Assembly (NCBI GenBank): GCA_001606155.1
Contig: LODT01000025.1
Coordinates: 310,001 to 374,000, forward strand
Direction of reading: 5' to 3'
Length of the DNA stretch: 64,000 nucleotides
Source of the DNA: Tieghemostelium lacteum
Taxonomy: Eukaryota > Evosea > Eumycetozoa > Dictyosteliales > Raperosteliaceae
In this document: one piece after another, positions 30,992 to 41,910 of the stretch
How the letters are laid out: each line of letters opens with the position of its first letter
Position numbering within the stretch: the stretch's first letter is position 1
Made by a program: the position numbers and the translations under genes
The notes under the pieces: model-generated
The model's database searches: none
The model's input: the letters and a program-made list of their open reading frames with translations, nothing else
Told to the model about the DNA's origin: nothing

Positions 30992-33900
30992 TTATATATG
31001 TGGAGAAATTGGTACTACTGGTGTAGATGGTACTTTAAGTATCAATGCTGAGAATGCACGTGCTAATTGTGGTATTGGATTTTGATTAGGTTGAGAGAGA
31101 AGTGATTTTGAAGCTACTTTATTCAAAAGTCTCAATAGTGCACCAATGATTGCTTTGTTGTCATCTGATAACTTGTATATCAAATCTTGTACTGCCTGAA
31201 GTCTTTGTTCTTCATTTTCAATACCCTCAGCAGCTAACCAATCATTAAATAGTGATTTTGTAAGGAATGGATCTACAGTTTGGAAAAAGTGTTTAAGTAG
31301 CTCTGATGTCATATATACATCTACTTGTTCAGGTTTCATTGTAGATCCATTTACTTTTAGAGAATCTGAATATTTATGACCACCAGCACCATCATCTTTA
31401 GCAATATTTGCAGATTCAATGAGAACATCTGCAGAGAGATCAGCTATATTCTCCAAATAACTTGATGTCTTCATTAGTATAGGTGACTTTAATGTTGACT
31501 TTATTTGACTAGTTGTCGAAGAAGGGAATAATAATTCATAATTTCTAATCATCATCTCCATTACCAGTGACCCAGATAAAGTATCTTTACCATTAGAATT
31601 ATTCAACTTCTTAATAGTCTCAATAGATTGTTTTAATATTTCCTCACCTTCATCTTTACCATTATTATTATTACTTATAGAGTTATTATTATTTACATTT
31701 TCATGATTTTCATCCACTACCACTATATTATTAATTGGTTTTGTAATATTATTACTAGTATTAATGATAGAATCTATTCCATTACTAATATGATTTGGTT
31801 TTGGACTAGGTTTTGGTGGTGGTTGTTGTTGTTGTTGTTGCTGTTGCTGTTGTTGTTGTTGAACTTGCTGTTGTTGTACTTGAGGTTGTTGCTGTTGTTG
31901 GTTATTAACAACAGATTTAATGTTAGAAGAATATCTTGGATTAATATTGAAATTTAAGAATCTTTGAGATTGTTTATCGTGTAGAGCATGATAAAGCATG
32001 TGAACTTGATGTTCAAGACCACGAACTCTTGCGACATCAACCATTCTTTCATCAGTGATGAGGTCATGACCACATTCTAGAATTTGAACGATACCAGAGA
32101 TATAGATCTCAGATGCAATTCTAGCAGCTTCACGACGTGAGAGTTCTCTTATTAGGTCTTGTCGTGACTGGAAATGATCTTTAAGTCTTTTACTACAAGA
32201 CTGGAATACAGGATGTAACTTAAAGTAATCTGAATAGTAACCCTCTTTGATTTGTAGATAGATTCTTTCGAGTTCTATATCCCATTTAGAGAGATCACGT
32301 TCAATGATATTCACTCTCTCGTAAAGTGATGTAACTTCATTACAAACCGATACAAATCTATCACGTAACTCTCTTACTGATCTCTTTTCAATATTTAGAA
32401 AACTGATGGCAGATTCAATCTTTCTCTTTCTGATATCCAATTCCTCGTATTGTTTCATTTCTTTGGATTTTAATTTCTTTTTTTTTCTAAATAGTTCTAG
32501 AGTCTCATCTACTGCTAGTTTCTGATTGACAAGATCCTGAAGAAAGTTAAGAATGGTAGTGGAAACAGCTTCACAATCACCAACAATTTTAGCATTTTCT
32601 TTTAGTTCAGTGTTTACTTGTTTCTTTGTTATTCTATGTTCAAGAATCTGATGAATCTCTGAAGAGAGGTTATGTAGATTCGATGTCAAAAGTACTCTGT
32701 TTTTAAATTGAATTCTCTCTAGTCTATATTTTGCCATATAAAGTACCTCTGATATCTTTTGGTTAATCTCTTCTTCAGTTGAGTTATTATTAATATTCAA
32801 ATTCAAATTCTGAGCTAAATTACTTAACTGTTCCTTTTTATTCAGTACTGGTGAACCACTACTATTTAGATTATCTCTACTACCATTGATACTCTTTCCA
32901 TTACCATTAGTGGCATTATGAAAAAGATTTGGTGATGAATTGGATGAATATCCAGATTTGAATTGGTTTACTGGTGTTGGTTTATTTACAGGTGATTGTA
33001 ATGACAGTGGTGACTTATTAATATTATTACTATTATAATAGTTACCCTGTGATTTTGGTGGTGGTGTACTTTGGTTTAATGGTGGTTGATGATGTTGTTG
33101 TTGTTGTTGTTGGTATGGTGACTGTACATTACTAATATTACTAATACTAGTGGGAGAAGGTGATGATGATTTTAGTTGAGGTGATTGTTTGGATTGTTTT
33201 AGTAATTGGATTTTCTTTTTTTTTAATTCCAAACTTTGTTGTACTTGATTTAGTTGGTCAGATTGATCTTTATTATTTTGTTTAAGTTTTTGAATATCTG
33301 ACATTATAGATTCTAATTTATCTTTATCAATTACAATACTATTAGGATTGAGGTTACTTTGTTGGTTACTATTGTGTTGCTGTTGCTGTTGTTGTTGAAT
33401 ATTAAAATTATTAGCACCATTAATTAAAACACTGTTGTTATCGGAAATTAATTCCTTTAGAGAATCTTCAATGGATGTTAGATTCTTTGTAGCGGCTACA
33501 CTACTACTGGCACCATTACCATTGATATTGACTAACTCATTCAATTTGGAATCTTCTGAATATATTCCGATAATCTCCCGAGACAAAGGTCCGATAGTTG
33601 ATTTTCTAAGTACCTCTCTAAGATCAGAGATTTCATCAATCAATTCCTGACTTTTTAAATCATTCCTATGCAAGGTATTATTTGATTTACTTTTAGGTAG
33701 TGAAGATGTTGGTACATTTAATTGATTATTTGACATCATTTTCTTTAGACTCTTAATATCAATAACCCTGTCTTCATTTAACTCAATTGAAGTTTTTCCC
33801 TAAATTTACAATAATATACAAAAAATATATATTTATATATATTCAAATAAATTTACAAAATTAATACTTTTTACAAATATTGGTACAAGTGGCTTTAGAA

Positions 33901-34061
33901 TGTGATTGTGTTTTGTGGAATTTTTTTTTTTTTAGACTATTCAAAATTTTCCCGTTGTTCCAAATAGCCATCAATATCTAAAGATATTTGTTTTTTTAAT
34001 TTAAAAAAAAGGAAAGCCATAAATCCTCTAAACACATACTTACCCTTTCAAATTTGGTCAT
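30992..34061 (-). CDS. RhoGAP-like protein with long helical and low-complexity regions
   Basis: Two exons: a tiny first exon 34061-34044 encoding MTKFER, a 244-base intron, then 33799-30992; total 941 residues. The middle (about residues 370-640) is strongly helical (KRKIESAISFLNIEKRSVRE, VNIIERDLSKWDIELERIYL) and followed by a Gln-rich tract. The C-terminal ~110 residues (DVYMTSELLKHFFQTVDPFL, KSLFNDWLAAEG, AVQDLIYKLSDDNKAIIGAL, LARAFSALILKVP) look like the C-terminal half of a RhoGAP domain. I do not see a clear Gly-x-x-Arg arginine-finger segment in front, so it may be a catalytically inactive or divergent GAP. The family acts on Rho/Rac GTPases. The gene is divergent from the RRM-like gene. 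Confidence 0.75.
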
Positions 34062-34620
34062 TTTCTTATTAATGGGATGAATTAGAAATTAAATAAAGAA
34101 AATTTTTAAAAATAAAAATAGAATTTAATTAAACTCTCTTTTTCTCACTAGTGTGTTTTTAGTGTGTTTAAACTACTAATACTAAATTCTGATAAAATAG
34201 TGATCTGTGTTATATTATTGTGTTTAAAAATTATTTTTTTTGTTTTATTTTAAATTGATGTTTGGAATACAGATATATTAAAGTTAGTGTTAAATATACC
34301 AATCAAGTGAGTATGTTCGCACACATGAACTACGTCACCCTTATATTCTAAAATATTTTTCTATTTAATTTTAATTTCATATCATAAAGATCACCATTTA
34401 ATAACAATTAATTAAAAATTCGAAATATTTATGATTTCTAATTTATTTCATTTGGTTGAATCTGAAAATTTTAACAAAAATAAAAAAAAATCAAAATTTC
34501 AATTCAAAAGGCATTTTAAAAATCTTGATTTTTTTTTTTTATTCTAAACAACTGATTTCAAGCAAAAGTAAACTTATCATTTTCCTTACTTTAATGATAA
34601 TACCTTGATTGGACTTCACA
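34062..34620. other. Divergent promoter region
   Basis: AT-rich DNA between the RhoGAP-like and RRM-like gene starts, with many T tracts (34228, 34530). No gene is seen. Confidence 0.35.
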
Positions 34621-34680
34621 CCTCTAGAACCTCTCCCAACCCGCCCCCGCCCCCCCTCACACCTCCCTCTCTACCCACAC
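34621..34680. promoter_or_regulatory. C-rich/pyrimidine tract, potential G-quadruplex on the minus strand
   Basis: The 60 bases are almost pure C/T/A with five C runs (ctcccaacccgcccccgcccccc and then ctccctctctaccc). The minus strand carries four adjacent G runs separated by 1-2 bases, meeting the usual G-quadruplex consensus. It ends 13 bases before the RRM-like gene's ATG, so it lies in its core promoter or 5' UTR. Confidence 0.6.
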
Positions 34681-34693
34681 TAAAAATATTTGT

Positions 34694-35641
34694 ATGAATA
34701 TATTAGAAGATAGAAAAGAAATATCAATAGAAAACTTCAATATAAATAATCAACTAGAGCAAAACAATGACACAGGGGTATTAATACAATCAACCACCTA
34801 TGCCAATCATAACAATAGCATAAACAATGGAAATGGAGTAGAATCACAAATTGAATATTCACTCTGTGGACTATTTTCAATTTTATATCCATTTTCAGCA
34901 AATTTTGAAACTGATATTAGTCAATTTAATGTACAGTCAACTTCACCATTCTTTGTTCCAAAACTAGATAAAACACCATCATGGAATGAAATTACTGAAC
35001 AATCAGAATCACTATATTCATCACCATCATCATCCATTCACGGTGGTGATGATATGGATATTTCTGATATCTCAAGTCAATCATCAACCTCATCCTCAAA
35101 CCTCAAAACTAAAAACATCAACAGCCACAACACCAGTACTACTAAAATTAACAAATCATTTCAAAATAATTCAGTACTCTCTCACACCAACTCCAACAAC
35201 TCCAACAACAACAACTACAACAACCATAACAATAGTAAAAACAAATCAAAAAAATTATTTATTGGTGGTATCACATTTGATGATCTATCAAATGACTCAA
35301 ATCTAAAAGAAATTAGAATTCAAAAAATTACAGCTTTATTTCATTCATTTGGTAAAATTTCATTATTTGACCCACATTGGCAAAAAGGGTATGTAATCAC
35401 TGATCATCCACATCAACCATTGTATATTAATATATTGTTATTTTCAAATAGATATTTATTTGTTCATTATCAAAACCCAAAAGATGCACATAGGGTATTT
35501 CAAAACTTTGCAATTCCTCATAAAAAATCAAAATTTATTCAAACTATAAGGGAATCACTGATAAAAGAGAATTTAGATAGTAATTGTGCACCATCTACTA
35601 TCTATGTAAGATTTCCTACCAATCCCAAATCTAAAAAATAA
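34694..35641 (+). CDS. Protein with a divergent RRM-like C-terminal domain
   Basis: One exon encodes 315 residues. The N-terminal 185 residues are Asn/Ser-rich and disordered with a DMDISDISS stretch. From about residue 190, KKLFIGGITFDDL resembles the RNP2 strand of an RNA-recognition motif (LFIGG-type). It is followed by helix KITALFHSFGKISLFDPHW and strands LYINILLFSNRYLFVHYQNP and AHRVFQNF, where YLFVHYQNPKDAHRVF could be the RNP1 strand and second helix. An RNA-binding role is inference. The C-terminus ends IYVRFPTNPKSKK. A C-rich tract abuts the start codon. Confidence 0.65.
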   Translation: MNILEDRKEISIENFNINNQLEQNNDTGVLIQSTTYANHNNSINNGNGVESQIEYSLCGLFSILYPFSANFETDISQFNVQSTSPFFVPKLDKTPSWNEITEQSESLYSSPSSSIHGGDDMDISDISSQSSTSSSNLKTKNINSHNTSTTKINKSFQNNSVLSHTNSNNSNNNNYNNHNNSKNKSKKLFIGGITFDDLSNDSNLKEIRIQKITALFHSFGKISLFDPHWQKGYVITDHPHQPLYINILLFSNRYLFVHYQNPKDAHRVFQNFAIPHKKSKFIQTIRESLIKENLDSNCAPSTIYVRFPTNPKSKK

Positions 35642-36045
35642 TTTGGTGATTTGGAAAAAAAAATTTTTTTAAGTAGATATTTATCTAGTTGATGTGCAAA
35701 TTTATAAAGTTTTTCTTTAAGTACTTTATAAAATATCACCATTTCACCCCCATTTCCCTTATTTAGTGGTTTACCCACTTGTTCACACTTGTAAATAAAA
35801 ATCAAACACAATCGTCTTCCCCTACATTTTTTTTTTCTAATTTTTTTGATTAAATTTGTTTTTTTTTGAAAATAAAAATAAATTGGGTTGCTTTTTGGGT
35901 CATTTTCAATTAATTGTCAATAAAAAAAATTAAAAAAAAACAACATTTTTTTCAAAATTTGAATTATTATTTAAATCATCTGTATTCAAAACCAAAACTT
36001 CTTCTTTTTCTTGTATATATATACTGTATTTAATAAATTGTAATA
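35642..36045. other. Promoter region of the essential light chain gene
   Basis: AT-rich with T tracts (35828-35870) and poly-A (35931-35941). The string tatatatatactgta about 30 bases upstream of the ATG may act as TATA. No gene is seen. Confidence 0.4.
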
Positions 36046-36591
36046 ATGGTAGGAATTTGGATATATTGAGAGATCTCTATATGGTTTTTGAGATATTTCA
36101 AGTTAAAGCAATTATATTAACATTTGAACTTGCACAAAAATAAAATACAGGCATCAGCTGATCAAATTACTGAATGTTTTAATATCTTTGATAAAGATAA
36201 TGATGGTAAAGTCGCTGCCGACGAAATTGGTAATGTACTAAGATCATTGGGAAAAAATCCAACCAATGCTGAAATTGAAAAATTGAAGACTGAAATTGGT
36301 TCAAAAGATTTTGATTTAAACACCCTAAAGAATATCTACAAACAACCAATTAGAACACCAACTGAACAACGTAAGGAAATGATAGATGCTTTCAAAGCTT
36401 TGGATAAAGATGGTAACGGTACTATTCAAGAAGCAGAGTTACGTCAATTATTGACCACTCTTGGTGACTATCTTACTTCCGCTGAAGTAGATGAATTAAT
36501 GAAAGAAGTTAATGTAGATTCAAATGGTTCTGTTAGTTTTGAAACTTTTGTTGATTTAATTGTCAATGGTTATCCTCTATCCAGTATTTAA
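36046..36591 (+). CDS. mlcE: Myosin II essential light chain (calmodulin-fold EF-hand protein)
   Basis: Exon 1 is just the ATG (36046-36048); a 102-base intron (GTAGGA...ATACAG) follows; exon 2 is 36151-36591. The protein is 147 residues. It begins MASADQITECFNIFDKDNDG, close to the known Dictyostelium essential light chain. Four EF-hand positions are visible: loop 1 DKDNDGKVAADE, a degenerate second site (GSKDFDLNTLKN), loop 3 DKDGNGTIQEAE, and a fourth (VDSNGSVSFETF) that is partly altered. ELRQLLTTLGDYLTSAEVDEL and the C-terminal VNGYPLSS are typical of this light chain rather than of calmodulin. It binds the IQ region of the myosin II heavy chain and supports motility and cytokinesis. An intron right after the start codon is common in dictyostelid EF-hand genes. 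Confidence 0.88.
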
Positions 36592-36909
36592 AAATATTAC
36601 AACTAATCAATTAAACAAAACAAAAATAGTATAAAAATAAATAACAATGTTAAAAAAGACTCAACCAACCACAATAATACTTGTTTTTTTTTGTTCAATC
36701 CATTTTGTATCTCTCTGTCACAGGATATAAAAATCAATTACAATAAAAAAGATATCAAATAACAGATTTTAAAATCATTATTTTATTAGTTTTTTTTTTT
36801 TTTTAAAATAACTCATTTTCATGAGATTAAAATTTCAAACAATTTATTCACTTTGCGAAATACAATATTGATATTCTTAGAAATAGAAATATTGATTTGG
36901 AATAATAAC
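36592..36909. other. Intergenic region between light chain and CUE-like genes
   Basis: AT-rich with a T tract at 36791-36804. No gene is seen. Confidence 0.3.
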
Positions 36910-37698
36910 ATGGATAACTCAAAACTCACAGATTATATAGATGAAATCCTCACTCAATTTCCTGATTCATTCAAAATAGCTACAATCATTGAGGTGTTAA
37001 ATGACAATAACAATGATTTAGAACTCACAAAGAATACACTGAGACTCATGGAGAATAAAAGAATGAAAGAGGACGATGACTTTCTCAGTATAAAACCATC
37101 TTTTAAACTTACAGATATAAACCCCATCAAATTACCAATCACACAACATGCACTACATATCTCACATTTAACTTCTGATCAAATTAGGCCTGAGGATGAT
37201 ACACCTTTAAATACATCTGCGAATTGTATGTAATACACAAAATAGATCATTGTGTTGGATCTTCATTTTATTAATAAAACTACTAACCTTTACATATACA
37301 CAGTCAACAGTTTAAATCTCTCATTATCTAGTAGTATGAATAGTTTGAATAGCAGTAATAGTGTTGGAGGTCAATATCCATTTGATTTTAATAATAATAG
37401 TAATATAGATAATACCAATGCATTTGGTAATACCCCAAATATTAGAAAATCAACTAGTTATACAGATCAATTATCAACATCAATTGATGAAAAAATATAT
37501 AATAATAACAGCAATAACAATAATAATAATACTTATAACACTTACAATAATAATAATAGGAATAATATTAATAATAATCATAATAGTAACAATAATTCTT
37601 ATAAAGTAGATCAAGCTTCTACAGATCCATATTTAAACACAAAGAAATTTAATCAAAATAATGGAAATTCATATTCCATTCTTAATAATAATAATAAT

Positions 37699-37756
<58 letters not shown>

Positions 37757-38001
37757 GTAATAATAATAGTAACTTTTCTTCTAGAGGATCAGATCCATCT
37801 TATCTTACAGTAAAACAACAATATGAAGAACTAATGTTAATGTTTGAAATTAAAACCAAAGAATATGAAATAGAGATTGAAAACCTAAAGAAACAAATTG
37901 AAAATTTAGAGATAATTAATAATGATATTCTACAATCAAATAACAAATTGAATTCAAAATTGGAGAAAATTCATAAAATGTCATATACCAATGATGTGTA
38001 A
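36910..38001 (+). CDS. CUE-like N-terminus, Asn-rich middle, C-terminal coiled coil; unknown
   Basis: Two exons, 36910-37225 and 37304-38001, give 337 residues. Residues 1-50 (LTDYIDEILTQFPDSFKIAT, VLNDNNNDLELTKNTLRLME) have the three-helix pattern of a CUE/UBA-type ubiquitin-binding domain: QFP in place of the MFP motif, and a DLELTKNTL third helix with the hydrophobic spacing. A long Asn/Ser tract follows, then a coiled coil (VKQQYEELMLMFEIKTKEYE to KLEKIHKMS). Ubiquitin binding is inference. The stop at 37999-38001 lies only 57 bases before the SRD5A3-like ATG, and the space between reads as an in-phase intron, so the two frames could be one transcript. Confidence 0.65.
37684..37769 (+). 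repeat. (AAT)n trinucleotide repeat coding for poly-Asn
   Basis: About 86 bases of nearly uninterrupted AAT triplets within the CUE-like gene, with isolated tat and agt variants. Such runs are typical of dictyostelid genes and probably vary in length. Confidence 0.9.
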
Positions 38002-38058
38002 ATAGTAATAAACCTTTGATTTTTTTTTTTTAATCATTTTTAACAACTTTCATTTCAG

Positions 38059-38990
38059 ATGTTTTATAAAATTATATTATGGATATCTTATCTGTTTTGG
38101 AGTGTTGCACTATCAATTTACTCAATAAAGTTATTTAGTTCAAGTTTCAACAATGTAACAGCTTATGGTAGATTAAGACCTAACACCAACCAAAATGATA
38201 AATCTAATGATATAATCTCAAGTACTCTCAGATTTCTCTATCTAGATAGAGAAATTTCAATACATAGTAAATATAGTTGGTCTATACTCTATTTTGAACT
38301 TATAACACTTAGTTTTTCAATATTAATGTAAATAGATCGACCCCATTTTAAAAGGTAGATGGAAAATATACTAACACTTATTATCAATTACAAAGTATAT
38401 TTAATCTGTCTATACAATCAAAACTGGTGTTTTTATGTCTACTAATACAAGGTATTAGAAGGTTTATTGAAACTATGTTTATTCAAAAACACACAATAAC
38501 ATATATGAATATACTTCAGTTTATATCTGGTATTGCTTTTTATGTTTTTGTAAATATATCCTTACTCTCTGAGGATATTACGAGTCATACTACTTTACGT
38601 GGTAATTCCGATTCAATAGTATCAATAATATCAACAATTTTATTTATTTATTCAAGTTTTAAACAATATCAATCACACGTTATCTTATCAAATCTTAGAC
38701 CATCGAATAATGTCTATAAATCAACACAACAGCAACAACAAAAACCAATTTATCAAATACCAATGGGTGGTTGGTTTGGATATGTATCATCACCACATTA
38801 CTTTGCAGAGATTTTGATATATCTATCTATTGTCTTTCAATATCAATTTAGAAATCTATCAAGTTGGTTCATTTTGATTTTTGTTATATTTAATCTTACC
38901 GAAAGGTCAATACAAGTTCATCAATGGTATAATAATAAATTTCAAAACTACCCAAAAGATAGGTATGCAATTATACCTTATTTATTATAA
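38059..38990 (+). CDS. srd5a3: Polyprenol reductase (SRD5A3 family)
   Basis: Two exons, 38059-38327 and 38396-38990, give 287 residues. The 68-base intron (GTAAAT...TACAAAG) is the only boundary I found that links the frames. Six or so hydrophobic helices are seen. Family motifs: GIRRFIETMFIQKHT (the R-R-x-x-E motif of steroid 5-alpha-reductases), IPMGGWFGYVSSPHYFAEIL (the human enzyme has IPRGGLFEYVSCPHYFAEIL) and the C-terminal YPKDRYAIIPYLL. The enzyme reduces polyprenol to dolichol in the ER for N-glycosylation. The N-terminal part is shorter than the human protein (318 residues). The unusually close upstream gene raises a read-through or fusion question. Confidence 0.88.
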
Positions 38991-39543
38991 TAAATAAGGA
39001 GGTACTTTGGAATATTAAATTTCACCTTAAGAAATTAGGGGTAAATCCTTTTCTAAAGGTTCTATTGGGTGATAAGATACGATATCTTGTTCCTGTAACC
39101 ACCTTACTTAACTAAAAGGATTTGTATTCCTAAAAAGACAAAAGGGTATCTTATATAGTATACCTACTTAACATTGCTTATGAATTTGATTGTCATTCAA
39201 ATTGGTTTAGTATAATTGGTTTAGTATTAAAGTCTAATAAGTTTATTTGGCTGACTTTTAGATTCTTTAACCTTCAATGTTTGTTCATGTTTACACAAAA
39301 AACCTTAAAACAAAATTAACAATTTATAAATTAATAATTTTTATATTTCTAAAAGACTATTTAAAATATTATTTTATTATTTATTTTGGAGGGGTGTGGA
39401 AGGTGTATACAATTTGTTTAAAGTTGGAAATTAAAACAAGAGGGATGATAGTTAGTTATTATTATTTTTATATATATTATATAAAGGGTTTGAATCAGGA
39501 TTTTGATTGTTCTATTAGTTTTTTTTGATTGTTGTTTTTTATA
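38991..39543. other. Convergent intergenic region of higher complexity
   Basis: Between the SRD5A3-like stop and the UGPase stop. The stretch 38996-39180 is less AT-biased than other spacers and contains a hairpin-forming segment (39058-39100). No coding sequence is recognised. Confidence 0.4.
39058..39100 (+). ncRNA. Candidate structured RNA hairpin, unproven
   Basis: GGTT at 39058-39061 pairs with AACC at 39097-39100. Inside, gataagata pairs with tatcttgtt (wobbles allowed) around a cga loop, with a further GG/CC pair below it. The size is like short dictyostelid class I ncRNAs, but the known CCTTACAGCAA motif is absent, so this is only a structural candidate. Confidence 0.2.
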
Positions 39544-41055
39544 TTATTGATCAAGAATTCTTAAATTACCAGAGATTACTTTATTTTCAAAGATGGAGCC
39601 TTCTGGAATATCAATTCTTGAACCATGATTAGCAACAATGATAACAGTACCCTTTAAAACTACATTAGCACCAAAAGTTACATCACCAGAGACAGTGAGT
39701 TGGTCCAATTCCAAGATATCTGGAATACCTTTGAGTCTTGCTTGATAGTCAGAGACCTTTTTAAAGTTATCACCCAATTTAACTAGTGGTACAGCGGTAA
39801 ATGGTCTATTTTTATTCATTTGAAGTGATCCATTCTCCAGGCTGTAGAGATTGGATTGAACAATAAAGAGATCAGATGTTGATTTTACAGGAAGGAATCT
39901 TGAACGAGGTACATTTACACCTCTGGCATTATTAAAGAATTGAATAGCGGCACCAGCAGCAATTTCCAATTGCAAAATAGATTTACCATCTGCAACTTTT
40001 GGATTGATAATGATGTCCATGTCATCTAGTAGATTCTCTTTGAGAACACGATCAATAGCCTTGAGATTTACCCAAATATTGTTGGTATTGAAAATCTTAA
40101 ACTTCTTGATGCTCTTGAATTCCTCAACTTTGTTACTTGGAACTTGAGCAATTTCCAAGAGTTTAGCCTTTCCTTCGTAGTCAATCAAAGTACCACCTTT
40201 GACATCTGCACGAGTTTTATTGGTAACCTCCATTATATATTCACATTTGTTCTGGTCCATAGTCTGAAGAATGTTGAAATCAACATCAGCACCCAAATTA
40301 TCAACATTGGAAATGAACAAGTACTCTTTACCCTCATTTAATAGAGTCTCAAGAAGACCGCTATTTTGCAAGGCAAAGAAGACATCACCATGACCAGGTG
40401 GATACCATTCAGCATCGTCACCAAATAGTTTCTCTGGAACTGGCATTAAATTATCCTTGAGAATACGTGGGAAACGACTCTGATTAAATGAGTGAATCTT
40501 GACATCAGAGTACTTGTATTTTTGAATAATCTTACCAGTTTCATGATGAGTATTAAAAGAGTTCATCAGTACCAATGGTACACGAATATTGAATTTCTCA
40601 TTCATCTCCTTAATCTGTTGTACTGTAAGATCGAGGAATGTCTTTTCCGATCGAACCTCAATAACAGATTTTGGACCTGTGCAACCCATGGTAGTTCCCA
40701 AACCACCATTCAACTTGAGAACTGCCAATTTACTTGCAAGTTTTGCACGCTCATCATGTGAACATGCTGGAAGATCCTTATAGTTGAGAACCATTTCTTG
40801 TGGAGGTGGCTTAATTTTGTCCCAATCAATCATCTTCTTTCTATTCTTTAGGAATCTAGTAAAGAGTTTGTTGATACTTGGTATCTCTTTGTTTATAAAT
40901 TCTTTCTTTATAGCTTCATTTGGTGCTGTTTGTCCGATACTTTCTAATCTCTTTAAAAATTGATCTTCAACTGCCAAATCACTAGATCTTACTCCAAATG
41001 ATTGTAATTGAGGACTTTGTGGTAATGGTGATTGTTGTATATTTTGTTTAATCAT
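39544..41055 (-). CDS. UGP2: UTP-glucose-1-phosphate uridylyltransferase (UDP-glucose pyrophosphorylase)
   Basis: One exon encodes 503 residues, the usual size. The nucleotide-binding loop is LKLNGGLGTTMGCTGPKS; other family motifs are LVLMNSFNTHHET, PRILKDNLMPV, WYPPGHGDVFFAL, LFISNVDNLGA, KGGTLIDYEGK, FNTNNIWVNLKAI and a C-terminal left-handed beta-helix (VTFGANVVLKGTVIIVANHG). The enzyme makes UDP-glucose for trehalose, cellulose and glycogen synthesis, a developmentally important pathway in dictyostelids. The N-terminal 40 residues are Gln/Ser/Pro-rich and not conserved. Dictyostelium has two such enzymes; which one this is cannot be settled here. Confidence 0.95.
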   Translation of the reverse strand: MIKQNIQQSPLPQSPQLQSFGVRSSDLAVEDQFLKRLESIGQTAPNEAIKKEFINKEIPSINKLFTRFLKNRKKMIDWDKIKPPPQEMVLNYKDLPACSHDERAKLASKLAVLKLNGGLGTTMGCTGPKSVIEVRSEKTFLDLTVQQIKEMNEKFNIRVPLVLMNSFNTHHETGKIIQKYKYSDVKIHSFNQSRFPRILKDNLMPVPEKLFGDDAEWYPPGHGDVFFALQNSGLLETLLNEGKEYLFISNVDNLGADVDFNILQTMDQNKCEYIMEVTNKTRADVKGGTLIDYEGKAKLLEIAQVPSNKVEEFKSIKKFKIFNTNNIWVNLKAIDRVLKENLLDDMDIIINPKVADGKSILQLEIAAGAAIQFFNNARGVNVPRSRFLPVKSTSDLFIVQSNLYSLENGSLQMNKNRPFTAVPLVKLGDNFKKVSDYQARLKGIPDILELDQLTVSGDVTFGANVVLKGTVIIVANHGSRIDIPEGSIFENKVISGNLRILDQ

Positions 41056-41910
41056 TATTCTATCTGTATGTTATTGTTGTTGTTGTTCATATAAAAATAT
41101 TTAAATAATAAAGTGTGTTGAAGTATGTTTTTTTTTTGTAATTAAAAAAAATGTATTAAAATATTAGAATATTAATTATTTGAATGCCTATATATTCCAA
41201 AGTGTCTATAAAAAAGGAATAGAAGGAATAACAAAATTGGAACTGTAGAAATGAAAAAAAAAATTATTTAATTAAATGAAATAAAAAATACTTTTTTTTT
41301 TTGTTATAAGTTCCCAAGTGATTTAAATTACAAAAAGATTAGATATGATAGAGAGATATGTATATATTTACATTGATAATAGTAAATCAATACTGATATA
41401 ATTAAAATGAAAATGAATGAAAATTTCAATTTGGAAGAATTATTTTTAAATTTCCAATCTAGCTATGGAAAATGTTGATTGTTTTTTTTTTTTAAAATGT
41501 ATTATTGGAGAAAGAGGGGGTGTATTTTTAAACTCAAACCCAAATGAGAGATGGTGTTTGATTGTAGGCTTTATTGTTATTGGGGGATTTTATAAAAATA
41601 AAACAAATTTACAAAAAGTCTTTTAACTAAATTTGAATGGTGAAAATTTACAAAAAAAAATAAAAACATTTTGATGACTCAGAGAGGAAATGTAAAGTAC
41701 ATAAAGGGATTTTCAATTGTCAATTTAAGAAGTGAACAAAATGTTCATCCCTAAATGTCACAGAGCATTAATTAATTAATAAATTACCTGTAAATATATA
41801 GATTTTTTTTTCTATATTGTTTATTCTAGAGTAGAAGAAATGAAATATTATATTTTGAAAAATAATGATTTTTCTAATTTATAACATTTTTTCTTCTGCT
41901 TGTTTTTGTG

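Noticed and set aside
38355-38395. Alternative acceptor at 38354 for the SRD5A3-like intron
   Set aside because: It would leave the downstream membrane-enzyme frame; only the acceptor at 38395 keeps the phase set by the GTAAAT donor at 38328.
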